Below, piece after piece: positions 36,371 to 45,157 of a stretch of DNA of 64,000 bases. Origin of the DNA: Thermoproteota archaeon (GTDB taxonomy: Archaea > Thermoproteota > Thermoprotei_A > EX4484-217-1). The DNA is taken from assembly GCA_029258915.1 (NCBI GenBank), contig JAPDJU010000001.1, forward strand, positions 1 to 64,000, written 5' to 3'. Position numbers and translations under genes: made by a program. The notes under the pieces were generated by a model. The model worked only from the letters and a program-made list of their open reading frames with translations, had not been told where the DNA came from and searched no databases. The stretch's first letter is position 1; the number at the start of each line of letters is the position of its first letter.

Positions 36371-36994
36371 TTACTTAATAATAACGGGAAATAAGTCACC
36401 CAGCGGTATTATAATAAGCATCATATTTAGAAGTATTAAAAAGGCTTTATAGAATAAGGTGCTTTTAGCTGACAAGCGTTTTAAACCAAGTATTACTAAA
36501 GCCACTATGTAAACTATAGGTACTAAGAAGTAATTGTAATCATGAATGAGCATTATTATTAACATCAGTATTAAGGGCAAAAGAAAGATAGGTTTTGACT
36601 CGACGGGAGACAATTTTATCTTAGCTCTTCTATAATCATTAACCCAATGATAGTAGATAAGCCATAAATGAGCTAACCCCCAAAGAAATGAACATAATGC
36701 TATAACTAAAACCAATTCCCATAGAACTCCGGCTAGCACTAAGGCATGTACTACATATAGGCTTACAGTTAACGCACCTGCTAAGCTAGAGACCCGATGC
36801 TTCCTCTTCAAAGGCGCGTATACTATTGTATAGATAGTTAAAGTTAGCATATAAAATAATAACGTTATAATAGAGTTGTAAACATTGCAAATCGCATATA
36901 AAATAAATAATGCTACATTTAAAAACACAAGCAGCATAACGTATGTTCTAACCTCGCCAAGCTTAAGAATACCCTTAACTAAAGGCCCCACCAA
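36371..36994 (-). CDS. Truncated UbiA-family membrane protein (heme O synthase-like)
   Basis: 207 residues with about seven hydrophobic helices. VYAPLKRKHRVSSLAGAL corresponds to the YTxxLKRxTxxNxxxG segment of CtaB/UbiA prenyltransferases, and FLWGLAHLWLIYYHWVNDYRRAKI to their second Asp motif region (LWxxxHFWxxxxxxxxDYRxAGI). The N-terminal third, with the first prenyl-diphosphate-binding motif (NDxxDxxxD), is absent. It is therefore probably not a standard prenyltransferase; it could be degraded or have a new function. The start is TTG or GTG near 36994. Confidence 0.55.
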   Translation of the reverse strand: MVGPLVKGILKLGEVRTYVMLLVFLNVALFILYAICNVYNSIITLLFYMLTLTIYTIVYAPLKRKHRVSSLAGALTVSLYVVHALVLAGVLWELVLVIALCSFLWGLAHLWLIYYHWVNDYRRAKIKLSPVESKPIFLLPLILMLIIMLIHDYNYFLVPIVYIVALVILGLKRLSAKSTLFYKAFLILLNMMLIIIPLGDLFPVIIK

Positions 36995-37663
36995 ACTGTT
37001 TTGGATTTAATGATTTTTTATAACAATTGTTGCAGTTTCTTTGGTTAAAACCTATAAACTTATCTGACCTATAATATTGAATATCAGATGAACTCGATGA
37101 GCGGCGAGAGGGATTTTAATGAACCTAACCGAGGGTGGTTTGGCACCCAAAAGGTTGGGGGATAGAGAATAAAATAGGGGAATGAAGGACAACAAACATT
37201 ATGAACCACTATAGATGACTAACCCCTATTCGAAGTTCTCAACATTAACCTATTAATATTGACCTCGAGGTAATTATTTAGTATTAAGGCTTTCATACAA
37301 CCTAGTATTAGTATGGGTACGGAAAAAATGAGGTTTAACAACGCATCATAGATGCTTTGGTTAGGTATTAAACACCGACATAGTATAGTATGTAAGCCAT
37401 ACTGTTAAAACCCATGCTATAACCTTAGGCCGTGATAAATATAGTAAGGCCTTTAACTTCGCCGGCATTTAGCGTATCCCAAATATTCTTAGCTTCCATA
37501 AATTTCCTTATTCACTTTCAAATATAGTTTTCTTCCCCCAAAACACGTATTTTAAGCTCTGATGTTTATGTTGAAGACTAAGAATAATAACTATACATTA
37601 GCTTTTCTGTAACATACTTAACTTGGTTGAAACTTTAAGCTTCCTTATCACCATACAATGTTT
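36995..37663. other. Gene-free stretch of about 670 bases holding a structured-RNA candidate
   Basis: No ORF with coding character is seen on either strand. The left part contains a GC-rich island (37090-37165) with nested stems, listed separately. The rest (37190-37660) is AT-rich and shows nothing I can name. Confidence 0.4.
37080..37180 (+). ncRNA. Candidate structured non-coding RNA
   Basis: A GC-rich island in an AT-rich spacer can fold into two stacked stems. The outer stem is CCTAACC with GGTTGGG (37124-37130 and 37153-37159, seven pairs with one G-U). The inner stem is GGGTG with CACCC (37133-37137 and 37144-37148) closing a 6-base loop. A TATA-like CTATAAACTT lies at about 37052-37061, some 25 bases before 37080. 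GATGAGCGGCGAGAGGGA precedes the hairpin. I do not recognise an RNA family; the strand is chosen by the TATA position. Confidence 0.4.
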
Positions 37664-37894
37664 CTACAGTCTCCTTTTAATTTCAGCCATCGACCTTAAA
37701 ACGTATATATCATAGACTGCAGCTAGTATCAATGGTGCTGCGATAAATATTAAAAGCCAGTATTCTCTATGATAAACAATGTAATCTAATATGTTTTCAT
37801 ATCCTTTCAGCCTATATATTTCATTAGCAGCTATAACTATTAATAACGCAAGTAATACATGTATCATAACTATGAACCTCGGTTTTCTCAACAT
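37664..37894 (-). CDS. Small two-helix membrane protein
   Basis: 76 residues. Two hydrophobic helices (MIHVLLALLIVIAANEIY and YWLLIFIAAPLILAAVYDIY) flank a short polar loop, with a basic C-terminus (EIKRRL). Not recognised. It diverges from the P-loop ATPase gene at 38037. Confidence 0.5.
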   Translation of the reverse strand: MLRKPRFIVMIHVLLALLIVIAANEIYRLKGYENILDYIVYHREYWLLIFIAAPLILAAVYDIYVLRSMAEIKRRL

Positions 37895-38036
37895 ATTTAA
37901 CTTTGTTCTTCATTTTTATATTTCCGTAAACACCGCTAAAAAGCATAAAACAGGCATGTGCTATTCCCTATATTCTAAACTTATATCATTCTCTCAGCTA
38001 ATTACTTTAACACTGAATGCAACCAGGTGAACTAAT

Positions 38037-38897
38037 GTGTTTACAGTTTTAGTTAACGGATTGCTTCCTTACGATTCAGGTAAGACATGGTTTTCTATAG
38101 CTTTAGCTAGAGGACTAATGTTTAAGGGTTTTAAAGTTTCTATGTATAAGCCTATTGCTGCACATTCTGCTTGGTATCAGTTTTTAACAGTGATTAACAG
38201 TTTAAAACATGGAATACTAGTCGGCGAAGACATCATCAAATATATTAGTATTTTAGGGTTAAACTTTAGCCTTGAACTAATAAACCCCGTAGATTTTATG
38301 ACTGCTCCACTGAACCCTAAACTGTTTTCTACCAGTAAAAAGTACCTTGCCAGCTTAGAGGAATTTTTCGAGCAAATTGTCTTAGCTAGAGTAAGCACTA
38401 TTAATGAAAACACCAAACATTACCTTATCGCAGCTAATGCGGAGAAAACCGTTAATTCACTTAAACCATGGATTAAAAAACTTTGTAACAAACTTAAGCC
38501 AGAAACTTTGAGCATAAATAAGTTGTTAAAGATCGTTTACTCCAGAAATGTATTAGAAACTTTAGACTATAACCTAGAAAAACTATCTGAGAAATCAGAT
38601 ATTATCATCGTTGAATCTTTCAGCAACGCTTCTATACCGTACTACAGGTTTTTAGAAAAAGTAAACATGGTATTAACGGTTACTCCAGGTTATGTTTTCA
38701 GTCTTAACGTTAAAGAGTTTAAAAAAGCTGTTCAAAAACTTTACAGAACCCTTGGCGATATTGGTTTAAGAACAGATCTTATAATCGATACTGTGAATAA
38801 AACTTTTGAAATACCTGTTTCTCCATCACTATCCCCTGAGGACCTAAATGTAGAAGATGTTGTTTTAAAAACCATAAAGCTATATAAAACATGCTAG
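38037..38897 (+). CDS. P-loop ATPase of the dethiobiotin-synthetase-like fold
   Basis: 286 residues from GTG (GGTG lies seven bases upstream). The N-terminal VLVNGLLPYDSGKTWFSIALARGL is a Walker A of the BioD/MinD-like class (G-x-L-P-Y-D-S-G-K-T), followed by KVSMYKPIAAHSAW. DIIIVESFSNAS gives the second acidic motif. It resembles archaeal predicted ATPases of unknown role; true biotin synthesis is unlikely since no other bio gene is near. Cytoplasmic. Confidence 0.6.
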   Translation: MFTVLVNGLLPYDSGKTWFSIALARGLMFKGFKVSMYKPIAAHSAWYQFLTVINSLKHGILVGEDIIKYISILGLNFSLELINPVDFMTAPLNPKLFSTSKKYLASLEEFFEQIVLARVSTINENTKHYLIAANAEKTVNSLKPWIKKLCNKLKPETLSINKLLKIVYSRNVLETLDYNLEKLSEKSDIIIVESFSNASIPYYRFLEKVNMVLTVTPGYVFSLNVKEFKKAVQKLYRTLGDIGLRTDLIIDTVNKTFEIPVSPSLSPEDLNVEDVVLKTIKLYKTC

Positions 38898-38922
38898 CTT
38901 GTTCATAAATTTATCAAGGAAA

Positions 38923-39894
38923 CTAAACTGCAGGGCATTTATTTCTAAGTTCACAAATCTTACATTTCCATTTTTCAGGTTTCAGGAATTCCCTACACTT
39001 ATCTATTTTCAAGAATGACGCTAATGTTTCTTCAGCATGACCTTTGTTTATGTTTTTATTTATAGTAAGCAGTTTATTTTCACTTAAAATATAGGTTTGT
39101 ATTTTCTTTCTTTTTCTACGGAAAAAGTATCCATAAATATCTGCTTGGGCTTCCGCCGCTTTAAATATTTCACCATATGTTCTCATATTTTTCGTTGTTT
39201 TAAATTCATAAACTATGTCTTCAGTTAAACCATCGGGTTCGGCTACTACAACATATTTATTCCATTCAAAGTTCCATCTTACTGTAGGATATTTTTCCTT
39301 AATCATAGCCTCTAATACTATGCCCCTAATTTTAGGTGGTAAACTATCAAAGTCTACAATTAATGCGTTCAATTCTTTAGCTTTTAGTTCAAACTTCTTT
39401 CTGATACCGTATTTTAGTGTCGGGTTTATGTAAGCTAATTTTATATTTCCATAGTGTATTATTGCAAGACTTCTCTCTATGATGGTAACTTTATATCCTT
39501 CTTCTCCAGTCCATGAAGTAATGTTGTCTTTTAGCTGTTCTTCTAATTCAACACTTTTTTCTTTAAGGATTTTCTCAACATCTTTCAATGTTATATTGTT
39601 TCCTATGTCTAGCACTTTTTCCTTTAGTTTACTAGGTATCTCATTTATATAGCCTAAACTGTAAGAGTATAGGATTCTATCTTGAAGATATATGGTGAAA
39701 TATTTTAGTTCATTAAGCCTACTTAACATGTAAGATTTAGTAGGACACCAATGATACATTGCAACTATGGCTGTTCCTACGAAAACAAGTTCTTTGCTAC
39801 TTAAACCTCTTCTATTCTTCTCAAAAGTGAGAAGCCTATATATGGCATCCTTATCGCTAACTAATGCTTTTACCTTCTGTTCTAAAATGTCCAA
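38923..39894 (-). CDS. Cas4/RecB-like PD-(D/E)XK nuclease with Fe-S cluster motif
   Basis: 323 residues. The cluster cysteines follow the Cas4/Dna2/AddB pattern: one near the N-terminus in HWCPTKSYMLSRL and three at the C-terminus in CKICELRNKC. The nuclease core shows EPDG (motif II) and YEFKTTKN (motif III), then a QADIYGYFF helix corresponding to the QxxxY motif. It is probably a DNA exonuclease. There are no CRISPR repeats or other cas genes here, so it is a stand-alone family member. It is longer than Cas4 (about 200 residues), with an inserted middle region. It converges with the P-loop ATPase gene. Confidence 0.75.
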   Translation of the reverse strand: MDILEQKVKALVSDKDAIYRLLTFEKNRRGLSSKELVFVGTAIVAMYHWCPTKSYMLSRLNELKYFTIYLQDRILYSYSLGYINEIPSKLKEKVLDIGNNITLKDVEKILKEKSVELEEQLKDNITSWTGEEGYKVTIIERSLAIIHYGNIKLAYINPTLKYGIRKKFELKAKELNALIVDFDSLPPKIRGIVLEAMIKEKYPTVRWNFEWNKYVVVAEPDGLTEDIVYEFKTTKNMRTYGEIFKAAEAQADIYGYFFRRKRKKIQTYILSENKLLTINKNINKGHAEETLASFLKIDKCREFLKPEKWKCKICELRNKCPAV

Positions 39895-40143
39895 GATTAG
39901 GCATCCTACGCTCTTGTAATTTATTCTAAGATATAGTTTAAAACTACTCAGAAATAAATGATGACTACACTATAAGTGAGTTTAAGAGATATCGTTTAAA
40001 TGCACTTTACAACTTTAGCTACAATTTTTGCGTGAAATAAGGTGATCTATACTACATAGATTTTAAAATTAAGAGAAAATGCTAAAGTTTTCTCTATTAC
40101 ATTCAGCAATTTGCTTAAATACATAAAGCTTTAATTTTTAAAT

Positions 40144-40464
40144 TTAGATCATTATATTAAACTGTACTTCATCTTCACTTATGCTAGCATCAAATTTTAA
40201 CTTCCACTCGTGTCCACAGTATTTGTTGAGAACATGTACAATTGTGTTAGAAAGCTCTATGCTGTCACCATATTTCCTACTTAAAACTTGATTAATAACT
40301 CCTTCATAGTTTTCAAGCAACCTATAAACTTCATGAATACATATTTCAACTTTATCTACATTTCTGCCTTTAAGATGAGCATAGATGTATAATGCTATAT
40401 CCCACTTCATTTCACATTTTTCACTATGAAATCTACCATTCTCAAAAACTATACATGTATGCAT
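40144..40464 (-). CDS. Uncharacterised 106-residue protein
   Basis: Starts MHTCIVFENGRF and contains four cysteines (C4, C17, C42 and one in NKYCGHEW), but no recognisable domain. It has no signal or membrane helix. It lies upstream of the Cas4-like gene on the same strand and about 100 bases downstream of the nitroreductase gene. Coding character is reasonable; function unknown. Confidence 0.5.
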   Translation of the reverse strand: MHTCIVFENGRFHSEKCEMKWDIALYIYAHLKGRNVDKVEICIHEVYRLLENYEGVINQVLSRKYGDSIELSNTIVHVLNKYCGHEWKLKFDASISEDEVQFNIMI

Positions 40465-40565
40465 TACTACTTTCCTTAATAAGATACTTAGCCTGCTCCG
40501 GCTTAAACCTAACTTAGAACATATACTTCAATACCCTATCTTTGAGAAAGTTTATGTGAAAAAAG

Positions 40566-41072
40566 CTAAGAATAGGTATTCTCATGCACGAGCTCATTAA
40601 GGGGTTTTCTAGGTCTGGGCTCCGGTTTTTCGGCAGGCCAGCCTACGGCTATAATTGCTATAGGCACCTTATCCGAAGGTATATTAAGTATTTTCTGAAT
40701 TTCTTCAATGTTTCTAAGAGATTGTATCCAAACAGTACCTAAGCCCAATGCATGGGCAGCTAGCATAATGTACATGGCTGTATTAGCGCAATCGACATGG
40801 TATGATATAGGCGATAACCTTTTATCGCAAATAACAACTATAGCTAAAGGAGCTCTAGCTATTGGTTTAGCTGATCTATGTATTCTGGATAATCTGTTAA
40901 GTAGGTTCTTTCTTTTAACTACAATAAACTCCCATGGTTGCCTATTTCCAGCGCTTGGAGCAAACCTTGCAATATCAAGAATTTTCATTATTAATTCGTC
41001 GCTTATAGGTTCAGGTTTGAAAATTCTTATGCTCCTTCTTGTTCTTAAAAATTTTAAATAATTCTCAGACAT
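40566..41072 (-). CDS. Nitroreductase family FMN oxidoreductase
   Basis: 168 residues. RTRRSIRIFKPEPI (FMN phosphate-binding Arg cluster), FAPSAGNRQPWEFIVV and the late GLGTVWIQ ... AIIAVGWPAEKP are standard nitroreductase signatures. It should form an FMN-binding homodimer reducing quinone- or nitro-like substrates, or act on F420-like deazaflavin in some archaeal members. No genomic partner reveals the substrate. Confidence 0.88.
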   Translation of the reverse strand: MSENYLKFLRTRRSIRIFKPEPISDELIMKILDIARFAPSAGNRQPWEFIVVKRKNLLNRLSRIHRSAKPIARAPLAIVVICDKRLSPISYHVDCANTAMYIMLAAHALGLGTVWIQSLRNIEEIQKILNIPSDKVPIAIIAVGWPAEKPEPRPRKPLNELVHENTYS

Positions 41073-41262
41073 GGTAACAACCTGTACTTAATCTATATTA
41101 TTTTTGAATTTTAATTTTTAACATCATAATTTTAAGTGTTAGTCTTTATACTATGTACTTAAAATGTGAAGTAATGGTACTTATTATCAGGATTAAACCG
41201 TAAAAACCCTGAGTATACGCTTAAATTATAGCCGTATATTATCACTTTACGGTGCAACTGTT

Positions 41263-41838
41263 TTGACAGTCTTACCTAAGAGCTTCTATTGTATGGACCC
41301 TGAAAGCGTTGCTCAAAGACTTCTGGGCAAGTTACTTGTGAGAATATATCAGGGAGCCAGGCTTTCAGGATATATTGTTGAAACTGAAGCTTATTTTGGC
41401 ACGGAAGATCCTGCCTCAAGAGCTAGGAAAGGAGGAAATCTAGCTAAGATCATGGCAGGGGATGTTGGCATAGCTTTAATTTATGGTGTTCATAGGCAAT
41501 GGCTCTTTAATGTAGTTGCCCATGAGCCAGAGCGTATTGGCGCTGTTCTTATTAGAGCCATAGAACCCGTTGAAGGCATAGGGATTATGAAGAAACTTAG
41601 AGGAACAAGTGATCTAAAGAAATTAACTAACGGGCCAGGCAGGTTAACTAAAGCTTTAGCCATAGATAAGAGTTTTCATGGTAAACCTGTTTGCAAGCAA
41701 TCTTCACTATTAAGGATAGAGGAAGGTGTTAAGATTCATAAAGTACTAATTGGTAGATCTTATAGAATAGGTGTTTCAAAAGATTTATCTAAACCCTTTA
41801 GATTCTACATTAAGAACAACCCTTATGTTTCAAGGTAA
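41263..41838 (+). CDS. 3-methyladenine DNA glycosylase (AAG/MPG family)
   Basis: 191 residues from TTG, with GGTG eight bases upstream. GYIVETEAYFG contains the catalytic Glu (E40 or E42 region). DPASRARKG corresponds to the family's DPASHAxxG with the His changed to Arg. GPGRLTKALAI and a C-terminal RIGVSKDLSKPFRFYI follow. It excises alkylated or deaminated purines in base-excision repair. The His-to-Arg change near the DNA-contacting loop is unusual. Confidence 0.9.
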   Translation: MTVLPKSFYCMDPESVAQRLLGKLLVRIYQGARLSGYIVETEAYFGTEDPASRARKGGNLAKIMAGDVGIALIYGVHRQWLFNVVAHEPERIGAVLIRAIEPVEGIGIMKKLRGTSDLKKLTNGPGRLTKALAIDKSFHGKPVCKQSSLLRIEEGVKIHKVLIGRSYRIGVSKDLSKPFRFYIKNNPYVSR

Positions 41839-41915
41839 TTAGGTGTTGGAAACTATTAAATTCTCTGCTCAAAATATTCTACTGAGTACAGAAATCGCAA
41901 CTGCTGAGGTGAATA

Positions 41916-42074
41916 ATTACGGGTAAATGCGCTCTATGCGGTAAGGAAGGAGTATCCTTGCTTATGGCTTTACATAAGAAACTAGGATACATTACGATAT
42001 GTACAGAGTGTTGGAAGAAAAACTGGCATGACCTACTACCCTACGGCGGTGGAGAGCGTAGTTGCTGCGGATAG
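41916..42074 (+). CDS. Small zinc-ribbon protein, non-standard start
   Basis: About 52 residues with three cysteine pairs: KCALCGKEG, ICTECWKKNW and a C-terminal SCCG. No ATG, GTG or TTG precedes KCALC after the in-frame TGA at 41910-41912. GAGGTG at 41906-41911 is a strong ribosome binding site, placing initiation at ATT 41916 or ACG 41919. It lies between the glycosylase and the nucleoside phosphorylase on the same strand. The conserved-looking Cys pattern argues that it is a real gene; it probably binds zinc or nucleic acid. Confidence 0.55.
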   Translation: MTGKCALCGKEGVSLLMALHKKLGYITICTECWKKNWHDLLPYGGGERSCCG

Positions 42075-42178
42075 CATCAGTTAAATGTTAAATAAGGATA
42101 TTCTTAAACAAAAACTGTATTTTCTAAGTTTAAGTTTTTGTACTTGCTCTTTCTAAGTTCTATTTTAGGTGTTTTCAG

Positions 42179-42910
42179 TTGAGCGGCCCCCCATACCATA
42201 TTAGGGCCAAACCCGAGGATATTGCTCCAAGAATCATTGTTGCCGGGGATCCTGCACGTGTAGAGCAAGTTGCTGATATGCTTAAAGAAGCTAAACTTGT
42301 AAATACTAACAGAGGTTTCTTAACATATACAGGCTACTATAAAAACACTTCAGTAACTGTAGCTACCCACGGTATCGGAGCCCCCTCAGCTGCAATTGTT
42401 TTCGAAGAACTCGTTATGCTAGGTGCTAGAACTGTTATTAGACTAGGCACATGCGGAGGTCTTGTAAAAGAACTTAGAAAGGGAGATATGGTAATAGCTT
42501 CTGGAGCAGCATATCCCGTAGGCGGTGGAGCTATTGGAATGTACGTTCCGGACTCATGTATGCCCACAGCACCGCACCCGGAAGTAACGTTAGCGCTAAT
42601 AGATTCTGCTAAGGAAAATAATGTGAAATTCCTTTTAGGCCCGGTAATTAGTAGTGATGCTTTCTACGCTGAAGACCCTGCTTTCGTTAAAAAATGGTCA
42701 CATAGAGGAATAGTTGCTGTTGAAATGGAATGTGCAATGCTATTCTCGTTAGGATGGATGAGAAATGTAAAAACAGGAGCATTGCTTGTTGTTAGTGACA
42801 GCTTAGTATATGAAGAAGAGAAAACACTGGCAACAGCTGAAGAATTAAGAGAAGCAATGGACACTGCAGCTAAAGTCGTTTTAGATGCATTAATTAAAGT
42901 TAGAGTATAG
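42179..42910 (+). CDS. Nucleoside phosphorylase (uridine/purine, PNP_UDP_1 family)
   Basis: 243 residues from TTG, with GGTG seven bases upstream. It has VAGDPARVEQVADML (phosphate loop), THGIGAPSAAIVFEEL, RLGTCGGL, and VAVEMECAMLFSLGW, whose Met-Glu-Met-like segment binds the ribose. SDSL carries the base-contacting Asp. This is the hexameric uridine phosphorylase/archaeal purine-nucleoside and methylthioadenosine phosphorylase family; the exact substrate is uncertain. Confidence 0.9.
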   Translation: MSGPPYHIRAKPEDIAPRIIVAGDPARVEQVADMLKEAKLVNTNRGFLTYTGYYKNTSVTVATHGIGAPSAAIVFEELVMLGARTVIRLGTCGGLVKELRKGDMVIASGAAYPVGGGAIGMYVPDSCMPTAPHPEVTLALIDSAKENNVKFLLGPVISSDAFYAEDPAFVKKWSHRGIVAVEMECAMLFSLGWMRNVKTGALLVVSDSLVYEEEKTLATAEELREAMDTAAKVVLDALIKVRV

Positions 42911-42919
42911 TTTCCCGGT

Positions 42920-44308
42920 TTACCTATATTCTATTTTTCCTTCCCAAACATTCCATTCTTCATTATACTTGAACACACCTAAATCAGTAGGTTCTATACT
43001 AAGTAATTTTACGGTGAAACCTATTTCAGCTATGGAGCCCGTATTGTAGCTTAACCACACAGCGTGCATTCCATTTTCCCTAGTTACTAAGTAGATTAAA
43101 ACTTTCCTCGACTTTCCAGGCACAATTACTAAAGGTGTTGTTGAAACAACTATACTGCTACTATTGACAAGGTTTGCTCCAATCCAGAACTCTGATGGGA
43201 CTTTTTCACCTGTTTTCACTTTTAACTCTAAGGTTATTACTGCTGGAGCATTATTTACGGACACATTAAATATTACGCCTTCAACATGACTTGCAGTAGG
43301 CAGGTTCAATAGGTCTCCTGTTTTTAGGTCTGGCGCTGATCGAAGAGAACCTATATTGCTGACTTCACTTAAAGCAACTACGTACTCCTTTTCCTCACTC
43401 TTTATAATGATAAAAAGATCATCTGAAGAGAAGACTCTCTTCATCCATCCTCCTTTAACAATTTTACCGTTTACAGTATGTCCTCCCCATCTAATATAGT
43501 ATGAAGGTATTATTACACTACTTAGATCAGCAACTATCCCTGTAGGACTCCACCAATTATGAGAGAATTTAGTGATTAAACAGTCTGAGAATTCTTCACT
43601 AAGTTGAATAGCTTCTACTTCTCCTCCTTTAGGTTTCTTTCTCAGGAAGATGAGGTTATTTTCATTATTCTTTATTTTAAATATTAAAAATCCGTAATTG
43701 TTTTTTATCAGATACTCCTTGTTGTAATTAAGTTCTATAAGCTCTTGCAATATGATGGTTAATTCGCCTTGAACTTCAACATCATAAACATTAACATTAA
43801 TAATGCACTTTGCTTCACAGTTTTCAGTAATGTAAAACCATTCGTCACTCCTTACTACATATGGAAGCTCTATGTCCCCTAAGTTCACTTCGTTTAGTAG
43901 TCCAGTGTATGTTGTTTCATGAGCTATTACCTTAAGTCTTACAGTTAATTTTGGGTTCTCACCTGTTACTGTAGCCTTTCTAATAGTTAGATAGTAATAT
44001 ACCATAGCTGATGTGACATTAACTGTTTTCTCGAATCCCTTATCTGAAGTGAAATTGTATTTCAGGGTTTTAAATGGAACTTCAACTTCTTCACGTGGAA
44101 AGTATTGGGTTGTTGGTGTGGGTGTTGTTTTGGTTAGAGGGGTAAGTATTGTAGATGTCGTCTCTGAAGTGGTTTCGATGGTCTCTGAAGTCTCAGACGT
44201 GGATGTAATATAAGTTTCTTTATGTGTGGTGTAAAGTATTCCTTCAATAATGAGAGCTAAAATAATAATCGCTATGATGATTGCTTTTTTCACAGTGCTC
44301 TCCCTCAT
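42920..44308 (-). CDS. Membrane-anchored extracellular protein with a Ser/Thr-rich linker
   Basis: 462 residues. An N-terminal basic stretch and hydrophobic helix (AIIIAIIILALIIEGILYTT) is followed by about 45 residues almost wholly of Ser, Thr, Glu and Pro (a likely glycosylated stalk). Then come beta-rich repeats ending in VTRENGMHAVWLSYNTGS. There are no recognised catalytic motifs. It is probably a surface protein anchored in the cytoplasmic membrane. Its 3' end converges with the phosphorylase gene. Confidence 0.6.
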   Translation of the reverse strand: MRESTVKKAIIIAIIILALIIEGILYTTHKETYITSTSETSETIETTSETTSTILTPLTKTTPTPTTQYFPREEVEVPFKTLKYNFTSDKGFEKTVNVTSAMVYYYLTIRKATVTGENPKLTVRLKVIAHETTYTGLLNEVNLGDIELPYVVRSDEWFYITENCEAKCIINVNVYDVEVQGELTIILQELIELNYNKEYLIKNNYGFLIFKIKNNENNLIFLRKKPKGGEVEAIQLSEEFSDCLITKFSHNWWSPTGIVADLSSVIIPSYYIRWGGHTVNGKIVKGGWMKRVFSSDDLFIIIKSEEKEYVVALSEVSNIGSLRSAPDLKTGDLLNLPTASHVEGVIFNVSVNNAPAVITLELKVKTGEKVPSEFWIGANLVNSSSIVVSTTPLVIVPGKSRKVLIYLVTRENGMHAVWLSYNTGSIAEIGFTVKLLSIEPTDLGVFKYNEEWNVWEGKIEYR

Positions 44309-44371
44309 TTGGCGAAATTTTAACGTAGAGTATCAGTATATATATTTTTCTTGTGAGGTTAAATATTAGAA

Positions 44372-45079
44372 ATGGAAGTATATGTTGGAACTTCAGGTTG
44401 GTTATATGATTGGAATATTGAAGGAAACTTAGAATGGTATGCTATGTTCTCAGGCTTAAACACTGTGGAACTTAATGCTTCCTTCTATCGCTTTCCCTTC
44501 CGAAACCAGGTAAGGTCGTGGGCTAGGAAAGGTAGCAAGCTTAAATGGGCTATTAAAGTTCATAGAAGTATAACACATTATCGAAAACTTGATAATAGAG
44601 CTTACGATATTTGGGTTAAATTTTACAATTTATTTTCTTTGATGGAACATCTTATAGACTTCTACCTTTTCCAAATGCCTCCAACCTTTACAAGAACAGA
44701 AAAGAATATTGAAAAAATTAAGAAATTTGTTCATAAGGTAAACCTAGGTTACAAATTCGCTATAGAGTTTAGACATAAAAGCTGGTTTAACAATGAAACT
44801 GTTGATTTATGTAGAAAGCTAGGTATAACATTAGTTTCTATAGATGCCCCGATAGCTAAATGGTTTGTTTGCTCTAATAGGGTAGTTTATTTAAGAATGC
44901 ATGGTAGGGAAGAATGGTATGCTTACGATTATAGCTATGAAGAACTTAAAGAGGTAGCAGATAAAATAACGTCTCTAAACCCTCTTAAAATCTATGTTTT
45001 CTTTAACAATAATCATTGGATGTTAGAGAATGCTAAACTAATGCAGGAAATTTTAAAGACAAAAATAGGTGGCCATTAG
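44372..45079 (+). CDS. DUF72 family protein
   Basis: 235 residues with the DUF72 signature: VGTSGWLYDW at the N-terminus, NTVELNASFYRFP, KWAIKVHRSITHYRKL, FLFQMPPTFTR, FAIEFRHKSWF and VYLRMHGREEWYAYDYSYEEL. It is a TIM-barrel-like cytoplasmic protein of unknown biochemical function. It lies about 80 bases upstream of mre11 on the same strand. Confidence 0.9.
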   Translation: MEVYVGTSGWLYDWNIEGNLEWYAMFSGLNTVELNASFYRFPFRNQVRSWARKGSKLKWAIKVHRSITHYRKLDNRAYDIWVKFYNLFSLMEHLIDFYLFQMPPTFTRTEKNIEKIKKFVHKVNLGYKFAIEFRHKSWFNNETVDLCRKLGITLVSIDAPIAKWFVCSNRVVYLRMHGREEWYAYDYSYEELKEVADKITSLNPLKIYVFFNNNHWMLENAKLMQEILKTKIGGH

Positions 45080-45157
45080 AAACCACGCTTTTAAATATGC
45101 ATTTTAAGAATAGAGGATTTTAGAGAAAGGAAATTTACGTTATGAGGTGTAAATAGC

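Noticed and set aside
37090-37180. C/D-box snoRNA at the GC-rich island
   Set aside because: GATGA-like boxes are present but no paired D boxes or proper spacing can be shown.
38923-39894. CRISPR-associated Cas4 with a nearby array
   Set aside because: No direct repeats with regular spacers and no other cas genes are present in the window.
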